Of a DNA stretch of 64,000 bases, positions 20,233-34,700 are shown piece after piece (position 1 is the first letter of the stretch; each line of letters begins with the position of its first letter). The DNA is from Timema cristinae (lineage: Eukaryota > Arthropoda > Insecta > Phasmatodea > Timematidae). The stretch covers positions 1 through 64,000 of the forward strand of contig JBCFYV010000530.1 in assembly GCA_039000515.1 (NCBI GenBank), written 5' to 3'. Both the position numbers and the translations under genes were made by a program. The notes under the pieces were generated by a model that saw nothing but the letters and a program-made list of their open reading frames with translations, made no database searches and had not been told where the DNA came from.

Positions 20233-23200
20233 ATCAAAATTAAAAGGGGATAACATCCCCACAAAACCGTTCTTATTATCTTGTAATCCAAACTTTTTTT
20301 TTTTCGATAAACGTTTGTAATAGGCACTAATGATGGCCATTTATGGGGGTTTGTGTGAAGGGGGGGGATAAAACCAAGAAAGAAATTTTATGTACTTACC
20401 CCTTCTTGTCCCCGTTAAGGTTAGAACTTGGTCCCTAAAGCATTTAAATTGATACTCGTTTAGACAACTTTTGAAAATCGACTCGTTTAACAGCTATTTA
20501 TAATTGCTTTCCACAAAATATTTTGAAAAATTTTTCAATTCTAGGGATATTTAGAAGTAATTTTCCCCCTTTGGGGGGAAATTTTTTGAAAATTAAACGC
20601 CTCTATAACTATTTTAAAAGAAGGGGGCCCACCGATTTTTTAAAATATAAATTTTGATTATGGGGCCACCCAAATTTTAAAAAAATCCAGAATACCCAGA
20701 AGACTTTGGAATGGGGCCTCGCCCCTTTTTTTTCCTACTTTGGCCCCCGGGTATGTTAGGTTTAAGTTGTTTTTTTTTGGGGAAAATCTTTATACACCAC
20801 TATCTCCGTTATATAATTGGTGCCAAAAAGCAATCCCACCGGTAAAAAAATTTTCCTCAACCGCTCCGGTCAAGTTTGTATGAACGTTGTCATGCTCACA
20901 AGCCACGAAGTAAAATTAACCGCAAAGGGCCTAAATTCTGCCATGACCATATAATGGCAAACCGGGGGGGAATTGAGACAGCTAGAAAAGAGAACGCCGG
21001 GTTAAGGGGAAAAAAACGGGGTCTGACATAACTGAAAGTTGCTTGAGATCAACGTTTCAAGCAAAACAAATATGAGTTAAAAACACCAAATCTACAACCA
21101 CGAAGAGTGGCAAACAAACTCACCAAAACTGCCCCGTTTCTGGTCTCCGTGTGTGAATCCATCAACAAACATCCCGGGGCCCGGGAATTGGGTTTTCGCC
21201 CCAGTGAAAAGGCGAACTGATAGACGTGAGGGTGGGCGTGGGGACGGGCAATTTTTTCCCCGTTGCCCCCATGGGAATGTCTGACAGTATCACGGAGTTC
21301 CCGATTCCTCCAAGCCATTTTTCTTTACCACCAATCCCCTTTTCTGTAATGTTCGACAAAGTTCTTTTTGCTTCCCTATGTTCCCCCCTCTCAAAAAAAT
21401 TCTTTAAAAATGATGTCGTTTTTCCCCAAGCGGGACTTCTTGGTTTTTCCCCTGCTTGGACAACATACGGATGGATTATTCCCAAAGGGATAAAATTTAA
21501 ATTTTGCCCTACTACCAAAAATTTACTGTTTGAAAATATTTAAAGAATTTTTTTAAATAGACATGGGTTAGGTCAAATTCTCTTTTTGGCCAACATTCTA
21601 AATTTTCCTTTTTCGACTTTAAACGGTCTTTTCTGTAATATTGTAAGAATGGCAAAAACGAATTAATATGACGTAATGCAAATATATTTGTTAAATATAT
21701 TGCAGGGTTTTCCCTTTTTCCGGCTTTTTTCCCTTTTTAAACAGGGGGACCTTTTATATTTTTTTTTAACTTACCTTTAAAAGGGGCGAATCCCTGGATT
21801 AATTTGGGCTAAGAATAATATAAAAATTTTACTTTCTTTTTGGGGTTGGCTTTTAAATAATACGCAATTTTTGTAACAGGGGACGCGCACTCGGTTCCCG
21901 CTGAGGCCTTTTAAGGGGGCCGTAAGCTACATAATGAATCGTTGGGATAATTTTGCTAGGGCAAAAGCCCTCAGTATAGTTATGGACATCCCCCCCTTTA
22001 CCTCTTTTTTTTTTTTATGTAAGGGCTACATTTTAAAAGTAACCTTAAAAACGGTTGCTATGGACCAGCCCCTCAGTATTGTTATGGGCAAAACCCTTTT
22101 TTTTTAATTTTATGTAATTCTTTTTAAACACTGTTTTTTACTTATATTAATAGCACATTATACAAAAAATTTATTTTTAATCTATTCTAAAATAAATAAT
22201 TATTTATTAACTCGCAACTTTAATTTACATCGACAATTCAAAGAAATTTTTTGGCTGACCAAACAAAAACCCCTCGTACCTTTTCCTTTTGAGTCTTTAG
22301 GATAGTATGGTGGTGATTGGAAGGGGTTCATGGCGGCAGATGTTTTTGAATAGGTCCAAGTATAGGCCTATCAACAAATATGTGGTCCAAACCTCTCTGC
22401 AATTAACCATTTTTCTTTTTTGTTTTCCTCCCTTTTTCCCTTATTGTACGTGTTCACCTCCCCCTTGTCCATTTGAGGAAAGGGGGGTGTAACCAAAATC
22501 CCTATGAGGCGGGACTGAAAGGGGGGGCACAAACGGGAAGATGAGTCTGATGATCGTTTACCCCCCCCGATGGGACCCACTTAACCAAAATGAGATCAAC
22601 ATAATAAAAACAAACAAACCAACCCAAATTTCTAAATTAAAAATCAAATCCATTAACCCAAAAATAAGCTCTGCAGTGAGACAGATTCGGGGGCGGATTC
22701 CCTAGAAAACAGGAAAATAAGTTAATTTTCACGAACTCCTGTACGAAAAACCAAGGAAGAACCCCCCTGTTATCATATATGAACCCATCAACACGACATT
22801 AGAGGGAAATAAAAGATACAACATTTTACAAAATCTAATGACGAGGTATTAAAAAAAATTTAACAAGGGGTTCACTCTGCGCTTAAACCGGACCAAAGGG
22901 GGAAGAGGGAAATAATCACCGATAGAGTTTCCTCCAAAATTCGAGCAAAATACAGGGGGTCAACATTCACCGACTATAGTTCGATCTCTGTTAAAGATTT
23001 CATGTGGTGACGTGATGCGCAAGTGTCGTGACTTTTCCACATCAGCACAGGGACCAAAGAAAATCCACTGCATTCCCCTTTAGGGAAAAGGGGGAAAAAA
23101 CAATGTAATTAGCCAATGCCATGAATGAACTCAAACTTGATCAAAATACGAACAGAGACATACTTAAAAATAAAAAACTTTTAAGAGACATAAGACATAC

Positions 23201-26200
23201 TAGCATTATACTGACGAGACTTATTGGAAAAAAAACGAAAAAAATCAAAGAACAAAGACAAAGGACAAAAAAAAAAGAAAAACAGGTCAAACTTTTGAAA
23301 AAGTATCAAAACCAGAAGAGGGGTGCTGGCTTCATGAAAAGAAACTGGGCCCTCCGGGCGTAGCCACTAAAGGATAGTGGGTGACGGGGTTAGCGGGTAC
23401 ATAAAGTCATTACCAACACCAAGAACCAAACAAAGATCCACCAAGAAGCTCCAGAAAGGATACCCTGGAAGAAATGTGCAAAACGACTTATATATAAAAG
23501 GGTAAAATAACAAGTAGGAGAAAAATTAAGAAGGGGGACAACCCCCCTCTTTGTTCTGGAGAAAGGTAGCAGATAAGGTAGAAAATTTTCCTTAAATATA
23601 CACTAGCTTAAAGGAAGCCCTTTCCTTTTTCAGGGCTGGGGGAGCAAAAACCCTTACACTTAAAACACCAAAGGGGTCAGGTCTTAAAAGGAGCTACACG
23701 AACCGCATCCTCCTCAAATCATCAAACTCCCTATGGATTTGTCGAGCTTACTATTAAGTTTTTTAAAAAAGTTTTTCAAAGAAGGGTCAGGAGTTCTACT
23801 TTGACCAAAAGAACGTGGGCCTTTATTCTTTTCTCCCCACTACCACTTATAGATTGGGGGCAGAAGTTGGTAGCAATATCGGGGCGCCAGCTAAACGGAA
23901 TCAGGATTGACCTGCTACATTAAAACAAGGTGCACTGATGAGATGAGACAGGCGTCGTTTTCCTTCAGGAGCCCAAAACCTTTAAAGGGAAAGTACTACA
24001 CTGCCAATAGCTGTTAGATTTATAACCAAATGGTAACACAAATGAATCCCGTCATTGTGTTCAAGGCACCAACAGTGACGAAAATAAACCAGTTTAATGA
24101 CGAAAAGGGGACATGTCTTGAACTAAATCACTAGTCATTCTTGCTAGGTGTGGGAACAAGGTTTTCCGCACATCGAAGGGGCCGCCCTTTACCCCTGCGT
24201 ACAGATAACCGAGCCTTTAACTTGGCTTAGTTCAATGAGAAACCCAAAAAACCAACCACCCATGGGCTCTCCTGCTACAAAAATTCTGTTTCACGGTAAA
24301 CACTGCCGGACGAAGAACCAGCTTCCCGACGCTCAGCACGCCATCCAGACCAAACCGCTAGACCCGCCAATAAGACGGGGAACGATTATACCCCCGGGAA
24401 AAAACGCCCGATTTGTAAACCCCTGTCCTTAAAAACCCTTTGAGGCCAACCAAGACCCTTATCAAGGGGGTTTGAAAGAAACAACAAGATAAAGATTGCC
24501 AAAAATACATAGACATGGGCAACCTAGAGAGTCGACCCACTGACCCAAAGGGACGAAATTTCCTGTACTTCCCCCCTGTTAAGGACACAAAACCTTCGCC
24601 AAACTAATAACGAAGAACCTTGGAGGCTACAATCACAAAACCTCCAACCACGACCCCCCCTTAGCGGGGCCACCCGGGAGGAAAAAGAAACATGCAACCC
24701 TCTTTCAAGGGGATAGGGTGGAGGGGATCCACCGGGACGTAAACACATATTTAAAAAATGCTTAATCGCGCTTTTTCCGGAAAAGGGGAAAAAAGCCACT
24801 CCCACCTCGACAAAACCCCTGAACCCTTGGAAACCCTCCCTTGATTCAGGGCCCTACCCACGCACTGGCCGAGGAAAAAGGTTCATTCTCGTCCTAACTA
24901 CCTATCTCTGCTGGACTGAAGCATAAACCCCCCCCCTTGCCTCATCTGAAGCCCAGCATTGATACGATCCTCGAGCAACAAGGGATTTCCGGTAGGGAAC
25001 CCAAAAGGGGGTACTGTCAGACAACGGAAAAAAACATTTTTCAAGCCGCTCCTGACCACGGCTGCCAACCTGGGATGCAGGCCCTGGACCACACCAGTGA
25101 ATCACCCCAGGCCACCCGACGGGGGGAAAAAATCAAGAGCTGAAGAAATGTAACAGGTTATGCATCTCCGAGAATCACCGGATTGGGCCCTTCACCTTCC
25201 CCAAATCTTTTCCTCTACGCTTAAAAAAATAGCACAGGTTTACCCGAGTCACTCTTTATGGGCATCCCTACCCGACCGGAGAATGGAGATCTCCAACATA
25301 GATCACCAAGAGGGCCTCAAAATCCCCGCGCACTGCATACCTACAATAGTGCCCAGCAAAAGACAAAAAAAGCAAAAAATTCACCAAAACTTTATCAACA
25401 AGGGGACACCAAACCAAAAAAATACACACAGTTCAAACTCTCGAACAATCCTGGTAAAACCCACACCTCTCCAATGTTTTTAAAGGTTTTTCCACGGTGG
25501 CTTCCCCCCCAAAGGGAGGACCATACATGGGGAAAAAGAAAGGGGCGGTATACGGGAAACCCCCCAGATGGCAACGAAGAAAGGTCACGTGGGCACTACG
25601 GCCCGCCCCGAAGCCAAGGGCTACCACGGAAAAAAACCCCCAAAATCACGCCTACTAAACCACCAGCCTCCTGATACAGACAATCGACCGGACCCTCCTT
25701 ACAGACCCCCTTTGGCCCGACCCAACCTGGTTCCGTGACAAAGTGTAGGCATTGGGGGAACATTGCCCGCCATAAGTGTAAATAAAGTTTTAATCATTTT
25801 TGGGTGGTTAACCCCACAGATGCGTTGGGTAATCAACATCAGGAGGGTTTATTACATTTTTTTCAGCACCGTTTAATTTGTAAAAAATTGACTCAAAGCT
25901 TTTTAAAGTATTCAATCAAGTTTAAAACTCGGGGGAAAAAACAAGACATCAAAGTACCTGAAAATTTTTCACCTTTTGTATTTATCATTAAGTAGCTTTT
26001 AAGTTATTCAATAGTATGTAGCCATCGGGAAGGAATGCAGAGCTCTTTCGCAGTATGGGGGGATTTTTCCACCCCTCACTCCTTTTTTAAAATTTTAACG
26101 CTCTTGCTTTCACAAAGGGGCCAGTCAGCTCTACCCCTCCCCCCCTTTCTATTTTCAAAGCACTAGCCAACTTTCCCCTCGCTGCTTCGGGGGCCCGCTC

Positions 26201-26899
26201 GTGGCAAGCCAGCGCTCCCAACCCCCATGGGGGGGGGGGGAAAAAAGGGAGCAACAGGCCACGTCGGGCATCTAGGGTTTGGTGCCAAGGGCCAAGACTC
26301 GAGGGGGAAAGTACGTGCCCACTTGAGAAAATTGCCCTAGGCATCCGTCTAAAACACCCCCGGGAACCCTCAAATTACACATACAAAACTCGAGACAAAC
26401 TACCGGGTGCATTTGCTGAGTGGAAACCTAACGGTGTCAACAACTACAGCAAGGCTAACGCGGAACCCGGGTTGCAAAGCAATACTCCAGCCGGAGTCTG
26501 CCCTTTCCCGGCCCAAACAGAAAAAACCCCCCACCCTGCACAGAGGGGGGAACATTAGCCCCTCCACACGGGGCCCCTACCCTGCCCTTTTCAGGCTGCG
26601 CGAAATGGCGCCCCACCACACATAATAAACAAAAACGGGATCATTGATTCAAACAACAAACAAACACAAACAACCAAAAGGAATCTGACAGGGAAACGAC
26701 AAGGGACTTTCACACGCTTCCCAAAAAGAACAGGAAAAGAAAAATCAGAGCTGACACAAAACAAGCCAAAAAAAAAAACCCACTCACCCAAACAAATTTG
26801 ACGCCCGAAAAGGGCCGAAAATGAAGTGACTATGACCGACGACACCCAATCAATGAAAAGCACACCACAGACCACCCAAACGAGACCCCCACCGAATGA
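20233..26899. other. No gene identified in low-quality sequence
   Basis: About 6.7 kb of homopolymer-rich, frame-broken text. Short ORFs exist on both strands but none shows a domain. From about 24.1 to 26.9 kb the plus strand is A/C-rich like the LINE that follows, so part of it may be its 5' region or another LINE copy. Confidence 0.4.
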
Positions 26900-26929
26900 C
26901 AAGGGTTTAACCATTTCATGAGGGTCACC

Positions 26930-27750
26930 AAATACGCAAAGGATTTGGAAATAATACCAACGTTACTTCCGAAGGACGGACTTAAAATTTACACCACCAA
27001 ACCCAAAAAAAATTTTGACTGATGCAACACTTACTAAAGGACCCGAAACAAGATACCACACTTACTCACTCCGAAGACAAGCCGGTCCACGTGGTTGTAA
27101 AGGGGGTAAACCTCCCAACTCTCACGAAAGGACCTCACAAGAAATGTGGGCTAGGCTAAACCCCCTAAAACGTCAGGCAGTTCACCCCCAAAACACCGGG
27201 GACAGCACTACACAACGTTCACGGGTTCCCCCACATTCCAGGTCACACTCGCAAAAAACAACCGGTCACAACATTTACAAGACTAATTCATTAACAACAC
27301 CAGAGAAGAATTGAACCATACATCCCCCCCCCCCCCGAACAAAAAACTCAGTGTCTAAATGCCAGAGATTCGGACATACACAAACAACGCAAAACAATCC
27401 CAGATTGTTAAATGCTGTCAGAGCACACACAAAGGACGCCCAAAAAAAATACACCACAACCCCGGCAAGGGTGTAAACTGAAAGGTGACCACTCTGCAAA
27501 CTACAGAAAAATGCCTCCTACAAGAAACTTTTAGACGAGAAACTATCACCACTAGCAAAACAAAAAGCCCTCACCCAACAAAGAGGATCCCTCCACCCCC
27601 CCAAAGCCCTGGCAAAAATTTCCCCCCACCTCCCCTAACGACCAAAGACAGGGGCTGAAACGCCCCAAATTTCGATCGCGTCCACAACTGGCATACAGCC
27701 GGGTTTTTGGGGGCAACTACACGCCCCACAAAAAGAAACCCAGAACAAAC
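26930..27750 (+). pseudogene. LINE ORF1 (gag-like) remnant
   Basis: Fragments in several frames resemble the Jockey ORF1: a VHVVVKGVNLPT segment near 27085-27120, like the RNA-binding region before the knuckles, and KCQRFGHTQ near 27358-27384, the central part of a CCHC zinc knuckle (C-x2-C-x4-H). A Lys- and Pro-rich tail follows to about 27750. ORF1 proteins coat the LINE RNA. Frame changes are frequent and the later knuckles cannot be read. Confidence 0.5.
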
Positions 27751-27949
27751 CCCCAACAGCCTCCGACTCAAGGAACTATTTAATTTTTTTTCAAAATTTA
27801 AATATTAAAAAATTTAATTACACCTTCAAACCAACCTTACAAAGCTAAGCAACACAAGACACCTCAGAAAAAATTATATAGGATAGAAGGCTGACTAATA
27901 TTTTACCTCTGAATGATGGACAAAAGGGGAAAGGCACACAAGGACTACT

Positions 27950-30350
27950 CGCTTTTTTTTGTGGGAAAGCGAATGGAAATCTCCAGCAAGCAAAATAATT
28001 GAAAACTACTTTAAAAAATTTTGCAATGACAAGCTCTTAAAAAGAAACCACTTAAATCCCCAAAAAAACGTCTACTTTTACGGCACAAAACCTACGGCAG
28101 ATTTGATCAAAAAAAACAGGGGGGGGGACGAACTTACACAGACAGGGAAAATACTAGAAGGGGACTTAAACCTAAACTCCAAAGGGGAAAAGTAGAACGA
28201 CGACAGCAAACGGCGCACACTAAACGAACACGCAGACAATAACGACTACCTAGTGATCGCACAAAAGAACTGACATTTTACCTTCAACTACCTATATAAA
28301 CCAGATATAATAGATGTAGTTCTAACAGATATAGGAATCACACAGAAGACCTCCGGTATTACACGAACTAGACTCAGACCACAACCCAATATCTGCGAGA
28401 TAAGCATTACCACAGATATTGAGATAAGGGCTCACAAACAACCAAATAACATGTAACTGGGACACTTTTCAAAACAACACTGGAGGACACACTTCCGAGG
28501 CACACCACATACGAGACACGGAGGAAGCCGAAGCAACGCTTCGCTTGTTCACGTCACCTACAACAGGCCTACAAAAGTACAGTGAAGGGAACCAATCACA
28601 CATGACCTCCGGAAAAATAACCCACAATTAGATTTCCTCTAGCTCAAAAAAGGGAAGCTAGGAGGAACTGGCAACTTCAGAACCCCCAACACAGGGCAGC
28701 CTACAATAAATAAAAGCACAGGTTAGGATAACAGTTAAAAGCATCAAGTTAGAACAGATGGAACTTATGTCACAGAGGCAGCCACCGACACTAGCAAATA
28801 TGGAAAATAACAAAACAACTAAGGGGGATAAAAGAATCAGATCAGTACCAGCCATACACGGGGAAATAGCGTGGCCTACAAAAGCTTGGAGAAAGCGGAG
28901 GCCATAGTCCACACACTAGAAGAACAGTTCACACCCAACCAAAGACCACAAAAACAACTTCACCAGGAAGCCACCTATCATGAGGGAATACTTATTCAAA
29001 CCAAACAACACGACAGGCAGATGACATCACACTAGAAGAACTTACATCTACTATACAGGAACTTCCCAGAATAGCTCCAGGACACGACAACATCACAAAC
29101 GAGTAGTACAACACTTACCACCTAGGGCAGTGCGGGTACTCTTGACTATACTAAATACACTACTCTACTCTGTCATTTCCCGGACGACTGGAAGCTGGCT
29201 AAGGTTATAACAATTCCCAAACCAGGTAAAGACCCCATGTTTCCCCAAAACAAAGACCATTCATTCCCCCCCCCAAAAACTCAGTAAATTTTTAAAAAAA
29301 TTATACTTTAGAAGACAAAACAAATCACCGACGTTTAAAAATTCCCAAACTTCCCAATTCGGCTTCAAAATAACACTCCACCGCCCACCCAATAGAAAAT
29401 CTAATAGAAACCCACCTGGTTTTCGAAGAAAAACATATCTAATCGCAATATTTCTAGATAAGAAAAGGGCATTTGGCAAAGTGGGGCATATAGGCCTGTT
29501 TAAAATTTCACAAACAATCAACCAAACTTCCCCTCATGGTTCATTCCACAACCCCCAGTTTCCTTAGTCGAGAATATTCAAGGTAACAATGGAGGAAAAA
29601 ATTTCCCCAACAAACCCAATCGGGGCGGAGTCCCCCAAGGTTCCACCATCCCCCAAAAACCCTCTAAAAACATTTACTATCAACATACCCCCGACCCTAG
29701 AGTCAAAGTTACAATTTACAGACGATACCAGGTTTTACGCCAAAACAAAACTAAACTTCTAAATCTAAAATTTCCAAAGATACTTGGTAACCTACAGGAA
29801 TGGTTCACTAAAGGAAAATTTAAAGTAAACCCCAGACAAATCAAGCATTGGTAATATTAAAAAGACTTCAAAACCCACCAGCTCCTTCATACTATTTAAT
29901 ACAGAAATCCCAATAAAAGAAAAGCTAAAATATCAGGCATACAATAATAAAATTATAGGGAAAACATATAAAAAAACAAACTAAAAAAGCGCGGGCGATT
30001 CCCTGCAACTCAACCCACTTTTAAAAAAGGAAAAATTTTAACGGAACACCCCAAACTAATTACTACAGATCAGTCTTCACCCTCTCATATAACAACTGCG
30101 TACCTGAGCAAACGCATCAGCACACTTACGAAAAACGAAAACTACTCAAAACAAAATACTCAAACTATAACCGGGGACAAACCCTACACAGAATAGATGA
30201 TCTACACACCATACAAAGAGCAGATTTTTTACAAGAAAAACAGGGACAGAAAAAAGAATTCTACAAAACAAACGACACGCAAAACAACACTCATTAGATC
30301 ACAGGACCTACGATCCAGAAGACACCAAAAAAATACAAAAAACTTTGACT
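27950..30350 (+). pseudogene. LINE ORF2 (endonuclease-reverse transcriptase) remnant
   Basis: The endonuclease part shows LEGDLNLNSKGEK (about 28157-28195), corresponding to the G-D-x-N box of apurinic-type LINE endonucleases. An HADNNDYLVIA stretch (about 28230-28262) and PDIIDVVLTDIGI (about 28300-28340) follow. The RT part shows ITLEELTSTIQELPRIAPGH (about 29025-29085), DDWKLAKVITIPKPGKDP (about 29178-29235), GGVPQGSTIP (about 29622-29652) and FTDDT (about 29715-29729) at the catalytic F-x-DD position, with Thr where Ala is usual. The order and spacing are right for a Jockey-clade protein of about 900 residues. It is broken by many frame changes and stops. Confidence 0.7.
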
Positions 30351-30360
30351 GGCATAGTGA

Positions 30361-31235
30361 CCAAAAATAACTTTAAAAAAACCAAAATTTTATTAAAAAT
30401 ATATAAAAATAAAAAAAATTAAAAAAACCCCCAAAAATTTATTAAAAAAAATATAAAACATAAAAAAATCACATTAGTTTTAGTTAAACATCACAATTTT
30501 TTAGTTAATCCCACTATTATAAGCATATAATATAAAAAAAAAATCACTATTTATGAAACCCGTGGACCGGACCCCTTTCTCAAAAGGCCATGGTACAACT
30601 TTCACGCACAATCATCATTTCACGCCTTTACACCTTAGTCAGGGCCCGGACCCACGGGGATAACCGACTAGGTTTCTACAAGAAAAGAGAATAACGCTGG
30701 CGCCACGTCGGCCCCAGATGGGAATGAAATGTAACCATCCGATTCAACCAAATCCCAAAAAAATTAAGCTACCAACCCCCTCCCGGACTCACGTTTCACC
30801 ATCACCACAATCGATCATTTCCACTAAACCAACCTTTCCCCATCCCAAAAAAAGAAAATCCTTCCAAACCTCTGTACCACAAAACGACATCATTAAAATC
30901 CCCACTATTTCACTCACAAGGTACTAATCTATAACATTGTATTTATTGCAGCATCATTCAAAGGTTTCACCCATTTATTTTTTTCACCCTCACATCATGA
31001 GGATAAGGGGTAGCAACGCGCCGAAATCACAAAACAAATCCACCCTTTCTAAGATACCTAGATTGGGGATTCCCGTGAATTTGGGTATTCTTTTTTCGGG
31101 CAAACCGAAAGACGCTACTGGGATATCACCGGGGGCACAGCTCCGCGCGGTCATAAACTCCCCGATGAAAAGCCATCGTCAAAAAGGTTTGTGTGTGTTT
31201 TTTCTTAACTCAGCTGCCCCCATAACCCCTAATTC
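30361..31235. other. No gene seen; A-rich, probably LINE 3' flank
   Basis: An A-rich tract (30360-30545), then about 0.7 kb of mixed sequence with no supported gene. Confidence 0.4.
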
Positions 31236-31790
31236 CTAAACCCGGTTTAACGTGGTAACTCGCTGGGGCCTCCCGCCAAACAGTTTCCCCGGGTAACTCG
31301 CTGGACACTCCCCGCCAAACCTTTTTCCGGGTAACTCCTGGACACTCCTGGGGTTTAGTTTCACCCGGGGAACTCGCGGAAAACTCCCGCCAACAGGTTC
31401 ACCGTGGGAACTCGCCGAACCACCCGCCTTCCGTAACCCTGGTAATCGCCCAACCATCCACATATCCGGGTTCACCGCGGAACCGCTGAACTATCCCCAT
31501 CCCCGGGTTTACTGCGGTAACCCCCAAAAAACCCCCCTTCCTATCCGGGTTCACCGGGTAATCGCCAAACTATCCTGCCTAGGCCGTTCACCGTGGTAAC
31601 TCACCCAACCCCCCTGCCTATCCAAATTCACCGGGAACTCGCCGAACCATTCTTCCTACCCGGGTTTTCACCATGTAACTCGCCGAATTCCTTCCTACCC
31701 GGTTCACCGCTGTAACCGCCGAACTATCCTTCCTATCCGGTTCACCAGGAAAACCCCGCCGAACCACCCTTCCTTCCGTTCGTTCCCGGA
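31236..31790. repeat. GC-rich minisatellite, about 40 bp unit
   Basis: About 13 degenerate copies of a unit containing GGTTCACCGNGGTAACTCGC followed by CGAACTATCC and a CC-rich spacer. Period is roughly 38-42 bp with indels. GC-rich, unlike all other arrays in the window. Confidence 0.8.
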
Positions 31791-34700
31791 AACAACCCCT
31801 GGGGTCACAAGAAACTATCCGACTTTCAGAAACCGCTCCAATCCGGGTACTTGAAACTACGACCACACATAATCCAAGGGGGGTTGACGACAAAGTAAAT
31901 TCACCAAATATTTTGAATGACTAAAAGGTAAAATTTTGGTGATGGGAATTTAAAAAAAAAACTGCACCAATATTTCTAAAATATTTTTTTTTTCACAAAA
32001 ACGAGCTGTATTTTCATTTTCAAAATGATATGAGCAAGGATTAAATTTTTTTTTTAAACCGTTCTTTGTTTTCTATTCAATTGCATTTATTTTCCCTTTG
32101 TATCTGTGAAATTTTGATAAAACTTTTTCCTTTCTTAGTAAGAATTAAAAAGTTCTTTAAAAGCTTTTAATTCAACTTTTCCTTTTCCTTTAAAATCATT
32201 ATTTATTTAGTACACAAGTGACCAAACGGTAGAAAATGCACCATAAAAAAACCTACCACGCAACAATACACCTTGATTGACACGCCCCTCAATCCAAATT
32301 GATGATATGGGTAGGTTGGTAAATTTTTTTGTTTTGACCTGCCCATCAACGAAAACTTTTAAACCTTTCTTAATAATATTAACAAACATTATTTATTTAA
32401 TATGGTTTAAACTTTCATAACATTCCCTTTTTACAGGGGGAAAATTAGTTTTATTTTGAAATATAAGAAAAATTTTAGTATAGGGCAGAAAACCTGGTCT
32501 GGTTATTTCCTCACACGTGAAGTAAATGTTTATTGGTTTGGAACCGACTGGTCAGGGCACATGGTTATAATCCGCCAGAAGGCGTAAAATTTTGATATTC
32601 CCTTGTCCCCCTTTCCGTTTCCTTCTCTCAATCCTAAAATTGGACAGGGCCGTTTGTATTTAATGGGATATTTTAAACTATTACCATTATATAAATCATA
32701 TTTCTAATAATTTCCTCAATCCAAAAATTTGGCTATTTTAAAAACCCTGTGAAAGCGTTTTTTTTTTTATTCAGGCCCCCGACACTTTTTGTTTGTATCG
32801 GTTGGTGTCGCTCTCTGTGTGAAATTTTCGTACGACAACCGTCTCTACACGTAAAAGTTTTTTGACTCTTGCTTGAGGACAAAAGTCATTTTTTGCGAGT
32901 TTTGAATATTTATGCACCCTGAAACTTTTGGGCTAACTTAAAATTTGCTTGGCTCCTAAGATCTTTGGCCAGTCCCCTACCACTCTCAACATATCCTCCG
33001 CCGCCCGCGCGGGGAAAACATACTTTAGCACAACTAAAACTCCCTAGAAACTCCTACCCCCAAAGACAGTGTAGGGAAGACCATTCTGATTTTTTTCTCG
33101 CAAAAACAGCATGCGGGAAAAGCCACGTGGTCTTCAGCCTTTTTTTTTACGTCTACTTGCCCCAAACTTGCAGCTTCGAACATTCCTGGATAAAACCCTT
33201 AAATCACATTTTTTTTCGCACCATCTCGTCGTAAGGGGTTCACAAAAAAGATCAGGAAGACGGGGGTAACTTCAGCTCCATGGTTGTTCCCCCGCCACTC
33301 CTACAGACCCCCGCACCCCCACTGAACGGACAAGCCAGCGAAAACCCAACCTTTTAACGCGGTTCACTCATATAACAGACGAACAAGAAATTCAAAAAAA
33401 ATGTTCCAACCATTTTAAGGGACCAAAAACCTTAGCACCCCAGACCCAATTATATCACTCAAAGTTTTTTTATGTGCGTTTGTGGTTGTTGTGTCTCCTC
33501 CCTCCTTTTAACCCGACTGGTCCCAGGCCTTCCACCGTTCATTTTATAGTTGCCTTGGGGCGAACGGGGGAAGGGCCCCGGAACACCCAAAAGGCGAAAA
33601 GGGAAAGGAGACATTTTGGCACTGGATTTATTAAATATATTAAAAGTTACATCAATATAAAATAAATCAAATAAATCAGCGTTATTTTTCCCCCGGGTGA
33701 AAGATCCCTGCATTTTCACCCCTATTTTCGCTAGTATTTGCTCAGTATTGGTGACGGGTATCCGGGGGGTTCCATTCGGAAACATAACCAAAAACGTGTT
33801 CCATGGAACTCACGGACGGTTCATTACTCTGGGTGGAGGTTGCGCGAGGGGTTTTGTTGAACACCAGTCTCTTCCCGGGGGAATGGAAAAAAGGGCCGTT
33901 GTGTTGCTATCCGAGTAGAACCCTTCCGGGATGCCGCTCGTGATGTTCCCATTTGAAGCGAGTAGTCCTGCCCCCCACTTCCATTTCGTTGTTTTCCCAT
34001 GGGCCTTGACATCTCTGCCCCATGGCACTTTTCTTCAGGGGGTTTGGGTTGCCAGACCCAGGGGGGGGCGTGGGAAAAACACTGCGGCTCGACGAGGGGA
34101 AAAATTCCACCGGGGCCTTAGCCCCACCGGGCAGAGAAAAGGAGATTGGGGGCGACCCCCCCCGGTCCCTTTTTCTGTAACTCTTGCTGCGCGTAGCTGG
34201 GCCACCTGGGGTTGAACAAAATCCATGCTATGAAGCCAGCAATTCTCTCACCTTTTGTCGCTGAAAACTCGTTAGATTCTTCGGGAAAACAACCCCTTCC
34301 GTGATTTCATTGGGGATCCTTAGTGTCGATAAGGGGTGTTGTATATTTCATTCCGGGTATACACTTCTTAATCTTCCGTGGATGATTTTTTCTCGTTGAG
34401 CGTAAACCCCAAACTGGGGAGAAGCCCCCCGGACCTTTTCAATTTTTCCTGGAGCGGCTTACAAGAGTAGGTCGTCGAATAAGCGACCCCAACTCCCGTA
34501 CTCCTTTCTCGTTGATCTGTGGAGATCGCTGGCGCCAGAGGGTGCCCCATGGGGATCCGGGTCGTACGATTTATGGTTTTGTATTATACTCTCGGGTTTC
34601 GCCGGAATTTTCGTCTTTTTCAATCGGAAAAACCCGACTTGGGGTCGATCTTCCACATATGGGCGCCCAGGGTATCGTGCAAAAAAAACCCTTTCCCAGG

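Larger units (their letters stand above)
26900..30360 (+). mobile_element. Jockey-type LINE, ORF1 and ORF2, badly broken
   Basis: A plus-strand sequence carries, in order, a gag-like ORF1 with a zinc-knuckle piece, an apurinic-type endonuclease and a reverse transcriptase, the architecture of Jockey-superfamily LINEs. The coding strand is strongly A/C-rich. A short A-rich stretch (30360-30540) follows and may be the 3' end. Every frame is interrupted. Confidence 0.65.
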
